Positions 26,951 to 36,512 of a stretch of 64,000 nt of DNA are shown here, one piece after another; position 1 is the first letter of the stretch, and each line of letters opens with the position of its first letter. Source of the DNA: Paracoccaceae bacterium (GTDB lineage Bacteria > Pseudomonadota > Alphaproteobacteria > Rhodobacterales > Rhodobacteraceae); NCBI GenBank assembly GCA_024742705.1, contig JANSXZ010000001.1:1-64000 (forward strand), given 5' to 3'. Below the pieces are notes generated by a model that did not search any database, was not told the DNA's origin, and saw only the letters and a program-made list of their open reading frames with translations. The position numbers and the translations under genes are program-made.

Positions 26951-28822
26951 ATGACCGAAACGACCGATTCAGAAACTCCGCTGACCGGGATGGCCTGTAT
27001 TCAGGCCTATGTGCGCACGCTGGACAATTCGCCAGGCGTGTACCGCATGCTGGATGCGCAGGCGCGGGTGTTGTATGTGGGAAAAGCGCGCAACCTGCGT
27101 GCCCGCGTCTCGAATTATGCGCGTCCCGCCGGGCATTCGGGACGCATCGCGCGGATGATCGCGGCCACCGCCTCGATGATGTTCCTGACCACCCGCACCG
27201 AAACCGAGGCACTGCTTCTCGAACAGAACCTGATCAAGCAGCTGAAGCCGAAGTACAACGTGCTGCTGCGCGACGACAAGAGCTTCCCGAACATCCTCGT
27301 GTCGCGGAACCACGCGTTTCCGCAAATCCGCAAACACCGCGGCGCCAAGTCTGAAAAAGGCGCCTACTTCGGCCCTTTCGCCAGCGCGGGCGCTGTGAAC
27401 CGAACCCTCAATCAATTGCAAAAGGTCTTCTTGCTGCGCAACTGCACCGACGCCCAGTTCGAAAGCCGCACCCGCCCCTGCCTTCTGTATCAGATCAAAC
27501 GATGCTCGGCGCCCTGCACCGGCGAAATCTCGGTCGAAGACTATGCCGCCAGTGTCCGTGACGCGGAACGCTTCCTGTCAGGCCGCTCGACGGCGGTGCA
27601 GGAAACCCTGGCCGCGCAGATGGCCGAAGCTGCCGAGGCGATGGAATACGAACGCGCCGCCGCGCTGCGCGACCGGATCAAGGCGCTGACGATGGTGCAG
27701 ACGGCGCAAGGCATCAACCCGCGTGGCGTGTCCGAGGCGGATATCGTTGCACTGCACCTTCAGGACGGCCAGGCCTGCGTTCAGGTTTTCTTCATCCGCG
27801 CGGGGCAAAACTGGGGCAACCGCGACTTCTATCCGCGTGTCGGTGCCGACATCGACGCGGCGGAAGTGCTCGAGGCTTTCCTGGGCCAGTTCTATGACAC
27901 AAAGGAACCGCCACGCCAGGTGATCCTGTCGCACCCGATCGAAAACATGGACCTGATGCAGGAGGCGCTGAGCCAGAAACGCGGCCGCCGCGTCGAGATC
28001 GTAGTGCCGCAACGCGGCGAAAAGGCGGAACTGGTCGAAGGCGCGGCCCGCAACGCGCGCGAGAGCCTGGGCCGCAAGATGGCGGAAACGGCGACACAGG
28101 CGAAACTGCTGCGTGGTCTGGCCGACGCATTCGGCCTCGCGGCCCCGCCGGCGCGAATCGAAGTCTATGACAACTCGCACATCATGGGCACCAACGCCGT
28201 CGGTGCGATGATCGTCGCGGGTCCGGACGGGTTCATGAAGAACCAGTATCGAAAATTCAACATCAAGGGAGCAGACCTGACGCCCGGAGACGATTTCGGC
28301 ATGATGAAAGAGGTGCTCACCCGCCGCTTCAAACGCCTGCTGAAGGAAGATCCAGACCGCAGCAAGGGCCTGTGGCCCGACCTTCTGTTGATCGATGGCG
28401 GCGCGGGGCAGGTGTCGGCTGTCGCCGGCATCATGCGCGACCAAGACGTCGCCGACATCCCCATGGTGGGGGTCGCCAAAGGGATCGACCGCGATGCCGG
28501 CAAGGAAGAATTCCACCGCTCGGGTCAGCGACCCTTTGCACTGCGCCACAATGACCCTGTGCTTTACTTCGTTCAGCGACTGCGCGACGAAGCACACCGG
28601 TTCGCGATCGGAACGCATCGGGCAAAGCGGGCGAAAGCGATGGGTGCAACGCCCCTTGATGAAATCGCCGGTGTCGGAGCGGCCAGAAAACGCGCCCTTT
28701 TGGCGCATTTCGGTTCGGCCAAGGCGGTCAGCCGTGCAAACCTTTCGGATCTGAAGGCTGTCGATGGTGTTTCCGAGGCGCTGGCTCGGAAGGTCTATGA
28801 TTTTTTCCACGATCGTGCCTGA
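26951..28822 (+). CDS. uvrC: Excinuclease ABC subunit C
   Basis: 623 residues. UvrC makes both incisions in nucleotide excision repair. It has an N-terminal GIY-YIG nuclease ([20 protein letters not shown], about 28-47), Cys positions in [16 protein letters not shown], a UVR motif for UvrB contact ([12 protein letters not shown]), a C-terminal RNase H-like endonuclease region ([18 protein letters not shown] and LLIDGGAGQ) and helix-hairpin-helix repeats at the end. The start at 26951 gives the usual family length. A large inverted repeat follows 32 bases after the stop. Confidence 0.96.
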   Translation: MTETTDSETPLTGMACIQAYVRTLDNSPGVYRMLDAQARVLYVGKARNLRARVSNYARPAGHSGRIARMIAATASMMFLTTRTETEALLLEQNLIKQLKPKYNVLLRDDKSFPNILVSRNHAFPQIRKHRGAKSEKGAYFGPFASAGAVNRTLNQLQKVFLLRNCTDAQFESRTRPCLLYQIKRCSAPCTGEISVEDYAASVRDAERFLSGRSTAVQETLAAQMAEAAEAMEYERAAALRDRIKALTMVQTAQGINPRGVSEADIVALHLQDGQACVQVFFIRAGQNWGNRDFYPRVGADIDAAEVLEAFLGQFYDTKEPPRQVILSHPIENMDLMQEALSQKRGRRVEIVVPQRGEKAELVEGAARNARESLGRKMAETATQAKLLRGLADAFGLAAPPARIEVYDNSHIMGTNAVGAMIVAGPDGFMKNQYRKFNIKGADLTPGDDFGMMKEVLTRRFKRLLKEDPDRSKGLWPDLLLIDGGAGQVSAVAGIMRDQDVADIPMVGVAKGIDRDAGKEEFHRSGQRPFALRHNDPVLYFVQRLRDEAHRFAIGTHRAKRAKAMGATPLDEIAGVGAARKRALLAHFGSAKAVSRANLSDLKAVDGVSEALARKVYDFFHDRA

Positions 28823-28854
28823 CGCCAGTGTCGCAAGATCGCGCAAGGCGCGAT

Positions 28855-28964
28855 GCCTCCGGCGGGAGTTTATCTGGCAAGATGAAGACATGCCGGCCGT
28901 TCGACGTTCCACCTTGGTGCCAAACGTGCCCTTTCATCTTGCCAGACAAACTCCCGCCGGAGGC
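28855..28964. repeat. Long inverted repeat (32-base arms) between uvrC and pgsA
   Basis: The left arm 28855-28886 starts GCCTCCGGCGGGAGTTTATC, and the right arm 28933-28964 is its reverse complement with one mismatch. The spacer is 46 bases and contains a smaller CACC/GGTG hairpin. A separate stem ATCGCG/CGCGAT (28838-28843 with 28849-28854) abuts the left arm. The arm sequence, ending in AAGATGAA, resembles short elements I recall as common in Rhodobacteraceae intergenic regions, here as a head-to-head pair. The whole could fold into a very stable RNA hairpin and act as a terminator for uvrC. Confidence 0.8.
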
Positions 28965-29084
28965 TCCTGCCGTTACCGAATGCGCTGCGGTTGCACCCTG
29001 TGCGCTTACCTCTTCGTCGCGATCGTGCGAGATCGTGATACGAGGGGTCTTCCCCACCTGCATATGCGACGATATGAACACGCC

Positions 29085-29756
29085 ATGAGATGGACCCTGC
29101 CCAACATCCTGACGGTCTTGCGGCTGCTCGCGGCGCCTTGCGTTGCGGTGATGTTCCTCTATTTTACGCGGCCTTATGCGGATTGGCTTGCCTTGGTGCT
29201 ATTCTTGACGGCGGCGGTCACCGACTGGTTCGACGGGTATCTTGCCCGGGCCTGGAAACAGGAAACGAAGCTGGGCGCGATGCTGGATCCGATTGCCGAC
29301 AAGGCGATGGTCGTGGTCGCCTTGATGGTGATAATCGGCTATTCTAACCATAACTGGACGCCCTGGCTGGTGCTGCCGGCGACGGTGATCCTGTTTCGGG
29401 AGGTGTTTGTTTCAGGGTTGCGTGAATATCTTGGCGACACGGCCGGGACGCTGAAGGTGACCCGTCTGGCCAAGTGGAAGACGACCGCGCAGATGGTGGC
29501 GATTGCGGTTCTGTTCTCGCAAGGTATTTTCGAGCATTACCTGGGCATGTCGTCCTGGGGGATGGATGCCGCCCTGGTGGCGGACATACTCGGGGGGCGC
29601 GTCGAGGATTTGCAGGGTTTGCGCTGGAAATACGCTGGTATGGAATGGTCGGGTTGGATCGGTCTGGCGTTGTTGTGGTTGGCCGCGGCGCTGACGCTCG
29701 TGTCCGGGATCGACTACCTGCGCAAGGCGTTGCCGTATCTGAAGGAGGCGCGATGA
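29085..29756 (+). CDS. pgsA: CDP-diacylglycerol-glycerol-3-phosphate 3-phosphatidyltransferase
   Basis: 223 residues, several membrane spans. It catalyses the committed step to phosphatidylglycerol. The CDP-alcohol phosphotransferase motif is complete: DWFDGYLAR followed after eight residues by GAMLDPIADK. ATG at 29085 gives MRWTLPNILTVLRL, the usual start; an in-frame ATG at 29064 is an alternative. The stop overlaps the moaD start. The uvrC-pgsA-moaD-moaE order is familiar in this family. Confidence 0.95.
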   Translation: MRWTLPNILTVLRLLAAPCVAVMFLYFTRPYADWLALVLFLTAAVTDWFDGYLARAWKQETKLGAMLDPIADKAMVVVALMVIIGYSNHNWTPWLVLPATVILFREVFVSGLREYLGDTAGTLKVTRLAKWKTTAQMVAIAVLFSQGIFEHYLGMSSWGMDAALVADILGGRVEDLQGLRWKYAGMEWSGWIGLALLWLAAALTLVSGIDYLRKALPYLKEAR

Positions 29757-30001
29757 TGGACGTTTTGTATTTCGCATGGGTGCGCGAGCGAATTGGTCTG
29801 CCGCGCGAGCGGATCGAGACCGATGCGCGGACGGTGGCCGAACTGGTATCAGAACTGACCGCCCGCGAGGCGCGCTATGAAATGGCGTTTTCCGATCTCA
29901 CCGCGCTGCGGGTTGCGGTGGACCAGCGTCTTGCGGATTTCGACGCCCCGCTGGAGGGGGTCCGCGAGGTGGCCTTCTTTCCACCGATGACCGGTGGTTG
30001 A
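29753..30001 (+). CDS. moaD: Molybdopterin synthase small subunit
   Basis: 82 residues, ubiquitin-like fold, ending in the GlyGly that is converted to a thiocarboxylate and donates sulfur to cyclic pyranopterin. The ATG overlaps the pgsA stop by 4 bases, and moaE follows at once. The frame shows VLYFAWVRERIGLPRERI at the start and FFPPMTGG at the end, as in MoaD. Confidence 0.95.
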   Translation: MMDVLYFAWVRERIGLPRERIETDARTVAELVSELTAREARYEMAFSDLTALRVAVDQRLADFDAPLEGVREVAFFPPMTGG

Positions 30002-30003
30002 AC

Positions 30004-30453
30004 ATGAGGATCGCGGTTCAGCGGGCGGCGTTTGACATCGGTGCCGAAGTGGCGGCGTTTTCGGCCGATCGGCGGGACATGGGCGCGGTGGTGACCTTTA
30101 CCGGCATCGTGCGTGATCAGGCCGACGGCGATCTGGAGGCGATGGAGATCGAGCACTACCCGGGCATGACCGAGGCCGCGCTGACCGAGATCGCGCAGCA
30201 GGCCCGGGACCGCTGGGCGCTGGGCGACGTTCTGGTGATACACCGCCATGGCCGCCTGAGACCCGGTGAACTGATCATGATGGTCGCGACCGCTGCGCCG
30301 CATCGCGCGGATGCTTTTGCAGCGGCTGAATTCCTGATGGATTACCTCAAGTCGCGCGCCCCGTTCTGGAAGAAAGAGATCGGCCGCACCGGTCCGCGCT
30401 GGGTTGCGGCCAAGGCGGCGGATGAGGCCGCGCTGGAGCGTTGGCGGACCTGA
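30004..30453 (+). CDS. moaE: Molybdopterin synthase large subunit
   Basis: 149 residues. MoaE and MoaD form molybdopterin synthase. Typical segments are AVVTFTGIVRDQADGDLEAM, LEHYPGM-like EIEHYPGMTEAAL, VIHRHGRLRPGELIMMV and the catalytic Lys region APFWKKE. ATG at 30004 is two bases after the moaD stop; a TTG at 29998 in frame is less likely. It converges on the next gene with no gap. Confidence 0.96.
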   Translation: MRIAVQRAAFDIGAEVAAFSADRRDMGAVVTFTGIVRDQADGDLEAMEIEHYPGMTEAALTEIAQQARDRWALGDVLVIHRHGRLRPGELIMMVATAAPHRADAFAAAEFLMDYLKSRAPFWKKEIGRTGPRWVAAKAADEAALERWRT

Positions 30454-30777
30454 TCAGCCGTTCTGCCGTTCCACATAGGCGCGCAGTTCCTCGGCCTCGT
30501 GGCGGGCTTCGCGCAGGCCTTCCATTGCCGCGTTCAGTTCGGCTTCGGTCTGGCTGAGTTGATTGGTCAGTTCCGCTTCTCTTTGCTGGAGGTAGGTGAT
30601 CGCCTGATCGCGGGTTTCCTCGGCTTCGTGCAGCTCCTGGCTCATCCGGTCCAGTTCGCCTACATCGTTCGCGCTGACGCGGGTGAACCTGTGCACCAGC
30701 CAGTTCGCGAACCAACCAAGGACGAAAGCCACGAAAAGGATGATGGCCGTGGCGATGATGAACTCGGTCCGGTTCAT
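30454..30777 (-). CDS. Small single-span membrane protein with coiled coil
   Basis: 107 residues from ATG at 30777. One hydrophobic span near the start (FIIATAIILFVAFVLGWFAN) is followed by a long charged coiled coil (about 40-105, for example RDQAITYLQQREAELTNQLS). A longer frame to 30861 adds a polar extension without family character. It lies 31 bases after the OmpA-like gene in the same direction, so perhaps a two-gene unit concerned with envelope structure. Family not recognised. Confidence 0.7.
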   Translation of the reverse strand: MNRTEFIIATAIILFVAFVLGWFANWLVHRFTRVSANDVGELDRMSQELHEAEETRDQAITYLQQREAELTNQLSQTEAELNAAMEGLREARHEAEELRAYVERQNG

Positions 30778-30808
30778 GGGTGGGAATCCTTCGCTTTGTC
30801 GGCTTGCA

Positions 30809-32791
30809 TCATTGATCCGATCCGCCTTCGGGCGATGTATCCGGGGTGTCTCTGGCGTCATCGTCTGGCGCCGGATCTTCGGCCGGGTTGCCGCCGTCGG
30901 TTTGCCCTGCGGGATCGGCTTGGGGGGCGATCGGGGTTTCTTGGGCCACCGCTTCCAGCGTGGTTTCGCGGTCCTGGGCCGTGTCTTCGGGCCGGATCAG
31001 ATGAAATTCGATTCGGCGGTTGGCCTCTCGGCCTTCCTCGGTGCCGTTGTCGGCGATGGGCCGGGTTTCGCCATATCCGCGCGCGATGAAGTTCGATGTC
31101 AGGATCCGACGGCTGCGCAGCGCGTTCAGAACCGATTGGGCGCGCTCCTGGCTCAGCGACTGGTTCATCGATTCGCGGCCCTGGCTGTCGGTGTGGCCCT
31201 GGATTTCCAGTCGCAGATCGCCGCATTTGCCCAGCACTTCGGCGATGTCGTCCATTGTGCGTGCCGATTCCGCATCCACGGTGGCCGATCCCGGTTCGAA
31301 GTTGATCTTGCCGGTCAGAAGGATCGTGCTAATGGCTTCCTCGCAGGCTTCCGGCCCCAGCGGTTGGTCGCGCGGGGGCGGAGGTTCGCGATAGGCGATG
31401 TCGATGCCGAAAGTTTCGGTTTCGCCCAGCTTGTCGGCCAGCAGGCGCGCCACGGCTTCGCGGGCTTCTGGATCGGTGGCGATGCCCTGCACGGTCACGG
31501 TGTCGGGTGTCACCACCAGCACGCCGTTGCGCAGCAGCGACAGCGCCTCCAGACCGGCCAGCACCCGCACCGGCCAGTCGCGCGGCAGGTCGTCGACCAC
31601 GCGCGCGGCGGTGCGCACCTGTGCCGATCCGAACCTTGCGCGTGCAAAGCTGTCGACGACCGACCGCAGGTTCTCCGAACTGAGCCGGCCGCGCAATTGC
31701 ACCGATCCTTCCGGGCTGAGCGTGGCGGTAAACTCGGGTGGGCCGGCGCCGGCGCTTTCGCCTTCGGGTTCGGGCAATACCGCGTGCAGGGCAAACACCT
31801 CGGGCAAGCCGGTTTCCAGTTCGCCGACGACCCGGTCGAACAGGGCCGAATCGGTGCCCTGCGCCGCGATCAGCGTGACATCCGCATCGGAAAAGGTGAC
31901 CGATCCTTCGCCCAGATCGCGCAGTGCAGAGATTGCCGTGCTGGCGGCATCGGCCCAATCCGGCGAAGGCACGCCCATGCCGATGGTGCAACGTTGCTCG
32001 CCCGCCGCGCCTGCCGCGCGGGCGGCTTCGACGATCTGGTCGCGGGCGGCCTGATCGTCGGCCGAGCAGGCATCGAACCGCGCGCCGTCCGCGTCACGCA
32101 CAAATCGCAGGGTGAAGGGCGTGATCACCGGGCGCGGCGCGGCGATGTTCAGCGACATCCGCAGATCGGGCGGCTTGGCCCGGCTCAGCGCCCGTTCCAG
32201 CCGGGCCTTGTCTTCGCGGCTGTCGGCGATGGCGGTGATCGCGATGTGCCCCGCATCCACCGAAACCTTGGCCCGCGGCAGCAGCGCCAGCGCGGTAAGC
32301 GCAAAGCCCATCGCGTCCTGCCAGCCACGTGGCACAGGGTAATCCGCGCTTTCCAGCAGGTCGGCGACATCGGGCTGCATACCTTCCAGCCGTTCCACGA
32401 TCGAGTCGCGGTCGATGCTGGCCGGGATCAGGCCGATGATGGATATGCCGCTGTCGTTGCGCAGAATCTCGGCAGAGAAGCGTGGCGGCGCCAGCGCGGC
32501 GCTGGCGCGCACCTTCATCTGGTCGATGACGCGGGCGGCATCGACGACCCCGCCGGCTGCGGTAATGGCATGGAACCGCTGGGCTTCGCTGGGCGCGGTG
32601 CCCGACAGCGCGATGGTCAGGCCATCGGCCTGAACCTCGGCCCAGGTCAGCCCGTCACCATCCAGCGCGGCGCGCACGGATATCTCCGAGTTTTCCTCGA
32701 TCGCGGTGACCGCGAAGCTGGCGGCCACAAGGCAGCCGCCGGCGGCAAGGCCGAAAACGGCAGCGGGTATCAGTATCGGGGCGAGCCGCAT
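30809..32791 (-). CDS. OmpA-family protein with N-terminal membrane anchor
   Basis: 660 residues. The ATG at 32791 starts a hydrophobic anchor or signal segment (MRLAPILIPAAVFGLAAGGC). A BON-like region (about 30-100) and a long region of unknown fold come next. A C-terminal OmpA-like peptidoglycan-binding domain (about 470-600) contains NFEPGSATVDAESARTMDDI and LEIQGHTDSQGRESMNQSLS plus ARGYGETRPIADN. The last 60 residues are acidic, Pro-rich and probably disordered. It probably links an envelope layer to the cell wall. Confidence 0.88.
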   Translation of the reverse strand: MRLAPILIPAAVFGLAAGGCLVAASFAVTAIEENSEISVRAALDGDGLTWAEVQADGLTIALSGTAPSEAQRFHAITAAGGVVDAARVIDQMKVRASAALAPPRFSAEILRNDSGISIIGLIPASIDRDSIVERLEGMQPDVADLLESADYPVPRGWQDAMGFALTALALLPRAKVSVDAGHIAITAIADSREDKARLERALSRAKPPDLRMSLNIAAPRPVITPFTLRFVRDADGARFDACSADDQAARDQIVEAARAAGAAGEQRCTIGMGVPSPDWADAASTAISALRDLGEGSVTFSDADVTLIAAQGTDSALFDRVVGELETGLPEVFALHAVLPEPEGESAGAGPPEFTATLSPEGSVQLRGRLSSENLRSVVDSFARARFGSAQVRTAARVVDDLPRDWPVRVLAGLEALSLLRNGVLVVTPDTVTVQGIATDPEAREAVARLLADKLGETETFGIDIAYREPPPPRDQPLGPEACEEAISTILLTGKINFEPGSATVDAESARTMDDIAEVLGKCGDLRLEIQGHTDSQGRESMNQSLSQERAQSVLNALRSRRILTSNFIARGYGETRPIADNGTEEGREANRRIEFHLIRPEDTAQDRETTLEAVAQETPIAPQADPAGQTDGGNPAEDPAPDDDARDTPDTSPEGGSDQ

Positions 32792-32852
32792 GTGCAACAG
32801 TCTGTTATTGTCAACGCCGGTTGGTGATACGCGGCGCGGCGCATATCTGCAA

Positions 32853-33812
32853 TCAGATCAGCAGGGCCGCCAGGAAGAAAACCAGCGGAACCAGGCCGGC
32901 GTCGCGATTGGCGCGGAACAGCGTCACCAGAACCTGGCCGTCGTCCAGATCGAGGCGCCGCAGTTGCCATGTCAGGTGCCAGCCCATTGCCCAGGGTCCG
33001 GCCAGCGCCAGCGCCAGCGCCAGCATCGGCGCCTCGATGCCCGCGCCGATCACGGCGACCCCCATCAGCGCCACGGTCAGCACCAGGAACCGGCGCAGCC
33101 ACAACGGCGTCCGCGACCCGAACAGGCGCGCGGTGGATCGGATGCCGATCAGCGCATCGTCGTCGATATCCTGGTGCGCATAGATTGTGTCGTAAAACAG
33201 CGTCCAGGCGATGCCCGCCGCATAGAGAACCATGGCGGGCCAGCCCAGTGTGCCGCTGTGCGCGGTCCAGGCCAGCAGCGCGCCCCAGTTGAATGCAAGC
33301 CCGAGGAAAACCTGCGGCCACCATGTAAAGCGCTTGGCAAAGGGGTAGATGGCCACCGGCAGCAATGCCAGAACCCCCAGCGCGATGGCCGCGGCATTGA
33401 ACGTCAGCAGGATGCCGAAGGCGATCAGCGCCTGCGCGCACATCCAGATCAGCGCGGCCCGCAAGGTGACATCGCCCGCCGGGATCGGCCGCAGGGCGGT
33501 GCGCGCGACGGCGCCGTCGAAGTCGCGGTCGGTTATGTCGTTCCAGGTGCACCCGGCGCCGCGCATCAGCCAGGCGCCCGCCGCGCATCCGGCGGCGATC
33601 CAGAGATCGCCCCAGCCCGCGCGCCCGGTCGACAGGATCGCCAGCGCCAGCCCCCACCAGCACGGCAGCAACAGCAGCCATGTTCCGATCGGCCGGTCCG
33701 CGCGGCTCAGCCGCAGGAACGGTCGTGTTGCTTCCGGCGCGAAACGGTCTACCCAATTGCCCGCGACGGCATCGGCGATCCGGGTGTCTGGTGTTGGCGC
33801 CTCGTGCGGCAT
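32853..33812 (-). CDS. ubiA: 4-hydroxybenzoate polyprenyltransferase
   Basis: 319 residues with eight or nine membrane spans. UbiA prenylates 4-hydroxybenzoate in ubiquinone synthesis. Both Asp-rich motifs are present: NDITDRDFD (first) and YDTIYAHQDIDDD (second). The start at 33812 (MPHEAPTP) fits the family; a longer frame to 34301 lies opposite rsmE. Divergent from rsmE with only 12 bases between start codons, so the promoters must overlap the genes. Confidence 0.95.
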   Translation of the reverse strand: MPHEAPTPDTRIADAVAGNWVDRFAPEATRPFLRLSRADRPIGTWLLLLPCWWGLALAILSTGRAGWGDLWIAAGCAAGAWLMRGAGCTWNDITDRDFDGAVARTALRPIPAGDVTLRAALIWMCAQALIAFGILLTFNAAAIALGVLALLPVAIYPFAKRFTWWPQVFLGLAFNWGALLAWTAHSGTLGWPAMVLYAAGIAWTLFYDTIYAHQDIDDDALIGIRSTARLFGSRTPLWLRRFLVLTVALMGVAVIGAGIEAPMLALALALAGPWAMGWHLTWQLRRLDLDDGQVLVTLFRANRDAGLVPLVFFLAALLI

Positions 33813-33824
33813 ATGTAGGCTCTC

Positions 33825-34544
33825 ATGAACGCGAAAATCAGATTGTATGTAGATCACCCATTGGGTCCGGGGCAAACGGTTCCTTTGGATGCGGGCCAGG
33901 CGCACTACCTGTTCGGGGTCATGCGGCAGGCTGTTGGCGCGGCGGTGGCGGTGTTCAACGGCCATGACGGCGAATGGCTGGCACAGATCGCCAGCGCCGG
34001 CAGGCGCGCCGGTGTGCTGACGGTGGCAAGCCGCACCCGCGCGCAGCAAGACCCGCCCGATCTGTGGCTTCTGTTCGCGCCCATAAAGAAGGCGCGCACC
34101 GATTTCATCGTCGAGAAGGCGACAGAGATGGGTGCCGCGCGGATCGTTCCGGTCCAGACCGATCACACCAATGCCGAACGCATCCGCCAGGACCGGTTGC
34201 GCGCCCATGCCGTCGAGGCGGCCGAGCAATGCGGCGGCACCTTCGTGCCCGAGGTCGCGCCGCTGCAACGGCTGACGGCGGTACTGGACGCCTGGGACCA
34301 TGGCCGCCAGCTTGTGTTCTGCGACGAAGCGCTGGCCGAAGCCGGGCCCACGCCGCCGATTGCCGGTGCGCCGGCGGCGGTGCTGATCGGCCCCGAGGGT
34401 GGGTTTTCACAGTCCGAACGTGCGCGCCTGCGCGGCCTTCCGTTCAGCCGGCCAATGCGTCTGGGGCCGCGGATCCTGCGCGCGGATACGGCGGCGGTGG
34501 CCGCGCTGACGCTTTGGCAGCAACAGGCGGGAGATTGGGCATGA
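33825..34544 (+). CDS. rsmE: 16S rRNA m3U1498 methyltransferase
   Basis: 239 residues. A PUA-like N-terminal domain is followed by a SPOUT methyltransferase domain with the knot motifs LIGPEGGFSQSE and LGPRILRADTA, and KKARTDFIVEKATEMGAARI in the middle. It methylates U1498 of 16S rRNA. The stop overlaps the next start (ATGA). Confidence 0.95.
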   Translation: MNAKIRLYVDHPLGPGQTVPLDAGQAHYLFGVMRQAVGAAVAVFNGHDGEWLAQIASAGRRAGVLTVASRTRAQQDPPDLWLLFAPIKKARTDFIVEKATEMGAARIVPVQTDHTNAERIRQDRLRAHAVEAAEQCGGTFVPEVAPLQRLTAVLDAWDHGRQLVFCDEALAEAGPTPPIAGAPAAVLIGPEGGFSQSERARLRGLPFSRPMRLGPRILRADTAAVAALTLWQQQAGDWA

Positions 34545-35065
34545 CCGGATTCATCAGGCCCGAGGCGCGCGCGGCGCTCTGGCGGCTGCGCGAGGTTCTG
34601 GCCGGGGCGGCGACGGCCGCGCTGGGCGCCTTGTGGGTGACAGGCGGCGGCCTGCTGATGTGGGTCGGTATCCCGGTGATCGTCATCGGTGTGGTTCTGA
34701 TCGTGATCGGGATGCAGCGCATGCGGTTCCGTATTGCCGGTCGCGGGCCGGGCGTCGTGCAGATCGACGAAGGCCAGATCAGCTATTTCGGGCCCCTGTC
34801 CGGCGGGGTTGTGGCGGCCGCGGGCATCGAGCGACTGGCGCTTGATCCCAGCGCATCGCCGGCGCACTGGGTGCTGGACCACGACGGCGACACGCTGTTC
34901 ATACCGCTGACGGCGGCCGGCGCCGAGGCATTGTTCGATGTCTTCAGCACGCTTCCGGGGCTGCGGATGGAACGGATGCTGGCCGAGATGAAGGCGCCGG
35001 GCCGGCATCCCGTTGTCATCTGGGAGCGTCGCCCCCTGCGACCCGAAGGTGCCCGGCTGCATTGA
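34541..35065 (+). CDS. Two-span membrane protein of unknown function
   Basis: 174 residues from ATG at 34541, overlapping the rsmE stop by 4 bases. An N-terminal amphipathic region is followed by a double hydrophobic segment (about 18-58, WVTGGGLLMWVGIPVIVIGV) and then a soluble beta-rich domain (about 65-150) with VVQIDEGQISYFGPLSGGVV. The layout is that of a small bacterial PH-like or DUF membrane protein, but I cannot name the family. Probably co-transcribed with rsmE; gshA follows 61 bases later. Confidence 0.75.
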   Translation: MTGFIRPEARAALWRLREVLAGAATAALGALWVTGGGLLMWVGIPVIVIGVVLIVIGMQRMRFRIAGRGPGVVQIDEGQISYFGPLSGGVVAAAGIERLALDPSASPAHWVLDHDGDTLFIPLTAAGAEALFDVFSTLPGLRMERMLAEMKAPGRHPVVIWERRPLRPEGARLH

Positions 35066-35126
35066 CACCGGGCGCAATTGGCACCACCAAGGCCCTCGCC
35101 AGAGCCACAACACGCGGAGCGTATTC

Positions 35127-36497
35127 ATGTCTATCCCTCAATCCGGCGGCGGACCGATCGAACGCCCCGAACAGATGGCGGAATACCTTGCCGATGGCTG
35201 CAAGCCGGCCGCCGACTGGCGCATCGGCACCGAGCACGAGAAATTCGGCTACTGCAAGGATACGCTTCTGCCGCTGCCCTATGACGGGCCGCGGTCGGTT
35301 GTGTCGGTTCTGACCGGTCTGCGCGACGGCTTCGGCTGGTCGCCGGTGGAAGAAGGCGGGCACCTGATCGGCCTGGAAAAGGGCGGGGCCAATATTTCGC
35401 TCGAGCCGGGAGGGCAGCTGGAACTGTCCGGCGCGCCGCTGGAAACGATTCACGAAACCTGCGACGAGGTGAACGAACACCTGCGCGAGGTGAAAACCGT
35501 GGCCGATGCCGTCGGCGCCGGTTTCATCGGCCTTGGCGCCGCGCCGGAATGGACGCACGAACAGATGCCGTTGATGCCCAAGGGGCGTTACAAGCTGATG
35601 AACGATTACATGACCAAGGTCGGCACGATGGGCCGCGTCATGATGCGGCGCACCTGTACCGTGCAGGTGAACCTCGATTTCGGCTCCGAGGCGGACATGG
35701 TCAAGAAACTGCGCGTCGCGTTGGCGCTGCAACCGGTGGCAACCGCGCTTTTCGCCAATTCGCCGTTCTTCGAAGGCCAGGTGAACGGGCACAAAAGCTG
35801 GCGCAGCCGGGTTTGGCGGGATCTGGACGCCGCCCGCACCGGCATGTTGCCCTTCGTCTTCGAAGACGGCATGGGGTTCGAACGCTGGGTCGACTATGCG
35901 CTGGATGTGCCGATGTATTTTGTCTACCGCGACGGGCGCTACATCGATGCTCTGGGCCAGTCGTTCCGTGATTTCCTGCAAGGCCGGCTTCCGGCGCTGC
36001 CGGGTGAGACCCCCACGCTCAGCGACTGGGCGGATCACCTGACAACCGCCTTTCCCGAGGCCCGAATCAAGAAATACATCGAAATGCGTGGCGCCGATGG
36101 CGGCCCCTGGCGGCGGCTGTGCGCGCTGCCGGCGTTCTGGGTGGGGCTGATGTACGATCAGGGCGCGCTGGATGCCGCATGGGATCTGGCGCGCGGATGG
36201 GACGCGGAAACCCGCGAGGCGCTGCGCGTCGCCGCGTCGGTCGACGGGTTGCAGGCGGTGGTCGGCGATATCCGGATGCACGATCTGGCCCGCGAGGCGG
36301 TCGCCCTCTCGGAGGCCGGGTTGAAGGCGCGCGCGCGCTGCGGGTCCGGCGGGATGGTGCCGGATGAAACCCATTTCCTGAACGCGCTTAAGGAAAGTGT
36401 CGAGACCGGGCATGTGCCCGCCGACGATCTTCTGGCCGAATACCACGGTGCCTGGCAGGGCGACCTGAGCCGCATCTACGCCGCGCACAGCTACTGA
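35127..36497 (+). CDS. gshA: Glutamate-cysteine ligase (plant/alphaproteobacterial type)
   Basis: 456 residues, matching the GCS2-like plant-type ligase that makes gamma-glutamylcysteine, the first step to glutathione. Characteristic segments are WRIGTEHEKFGY, LIGLEKGGANISLEPGGQLE, MMRRTCTVQVNLDFGSEADM and EARIKKYIEMRGADGGPWRR. ATG at 35127 gives the usual N-terminus; an in-frame start at 35013 lies inside the upstream gene. Confidence 0.95.
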   Translation: MSIPQSGGGPIERPEQMAEYLADGCKPAADWRIGTEHEKFGYCKDTLLPLPYDGPRSVVSVLTGLRDGFGWSPVEEGGHLIGLEKGGANISLEPGGQLELSGAPLETIHETCDEVNEHLREVKTVADAVGAGFIGLGAAPEWTHEQMPLMPKGRYKLMNDYMTKVGTMGRVMMRRTCTVQVNLDFGSEADMVKKLRVALALQPVATALFANSPFFEGQVNGHKSWRSRVWRDLDAARTGMLPFVFEDGMGFERWVDYALDVPMYFVYRDGRYIDALGQSFRDFLQGRLPALPGETPTLSDWADHLTTAFPEARIKKYIEMRGADGGPWRRLCALPAFWVGLMYDQGALDAAWDLARGWDAETREALRVAASVDGLQAVVGDIRMHDLAREAVALSEAGLKARARCGSGGMVPDETHFLNALKESVETGHVPADDLLAEYHGAWQGDLSRIYAAHSY

Positions 36498-36512
36498 GCG
36501 CTGCGGCGCGGT

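Noticed and set aside
30683..32827. A 714-codon plus-strand frame opposite the OmpA-like gene
   Set aside because: It is antisense to a gene with a clear OmpA domain and signal segment; it has only Arg/Gly-rich low-information sequence.
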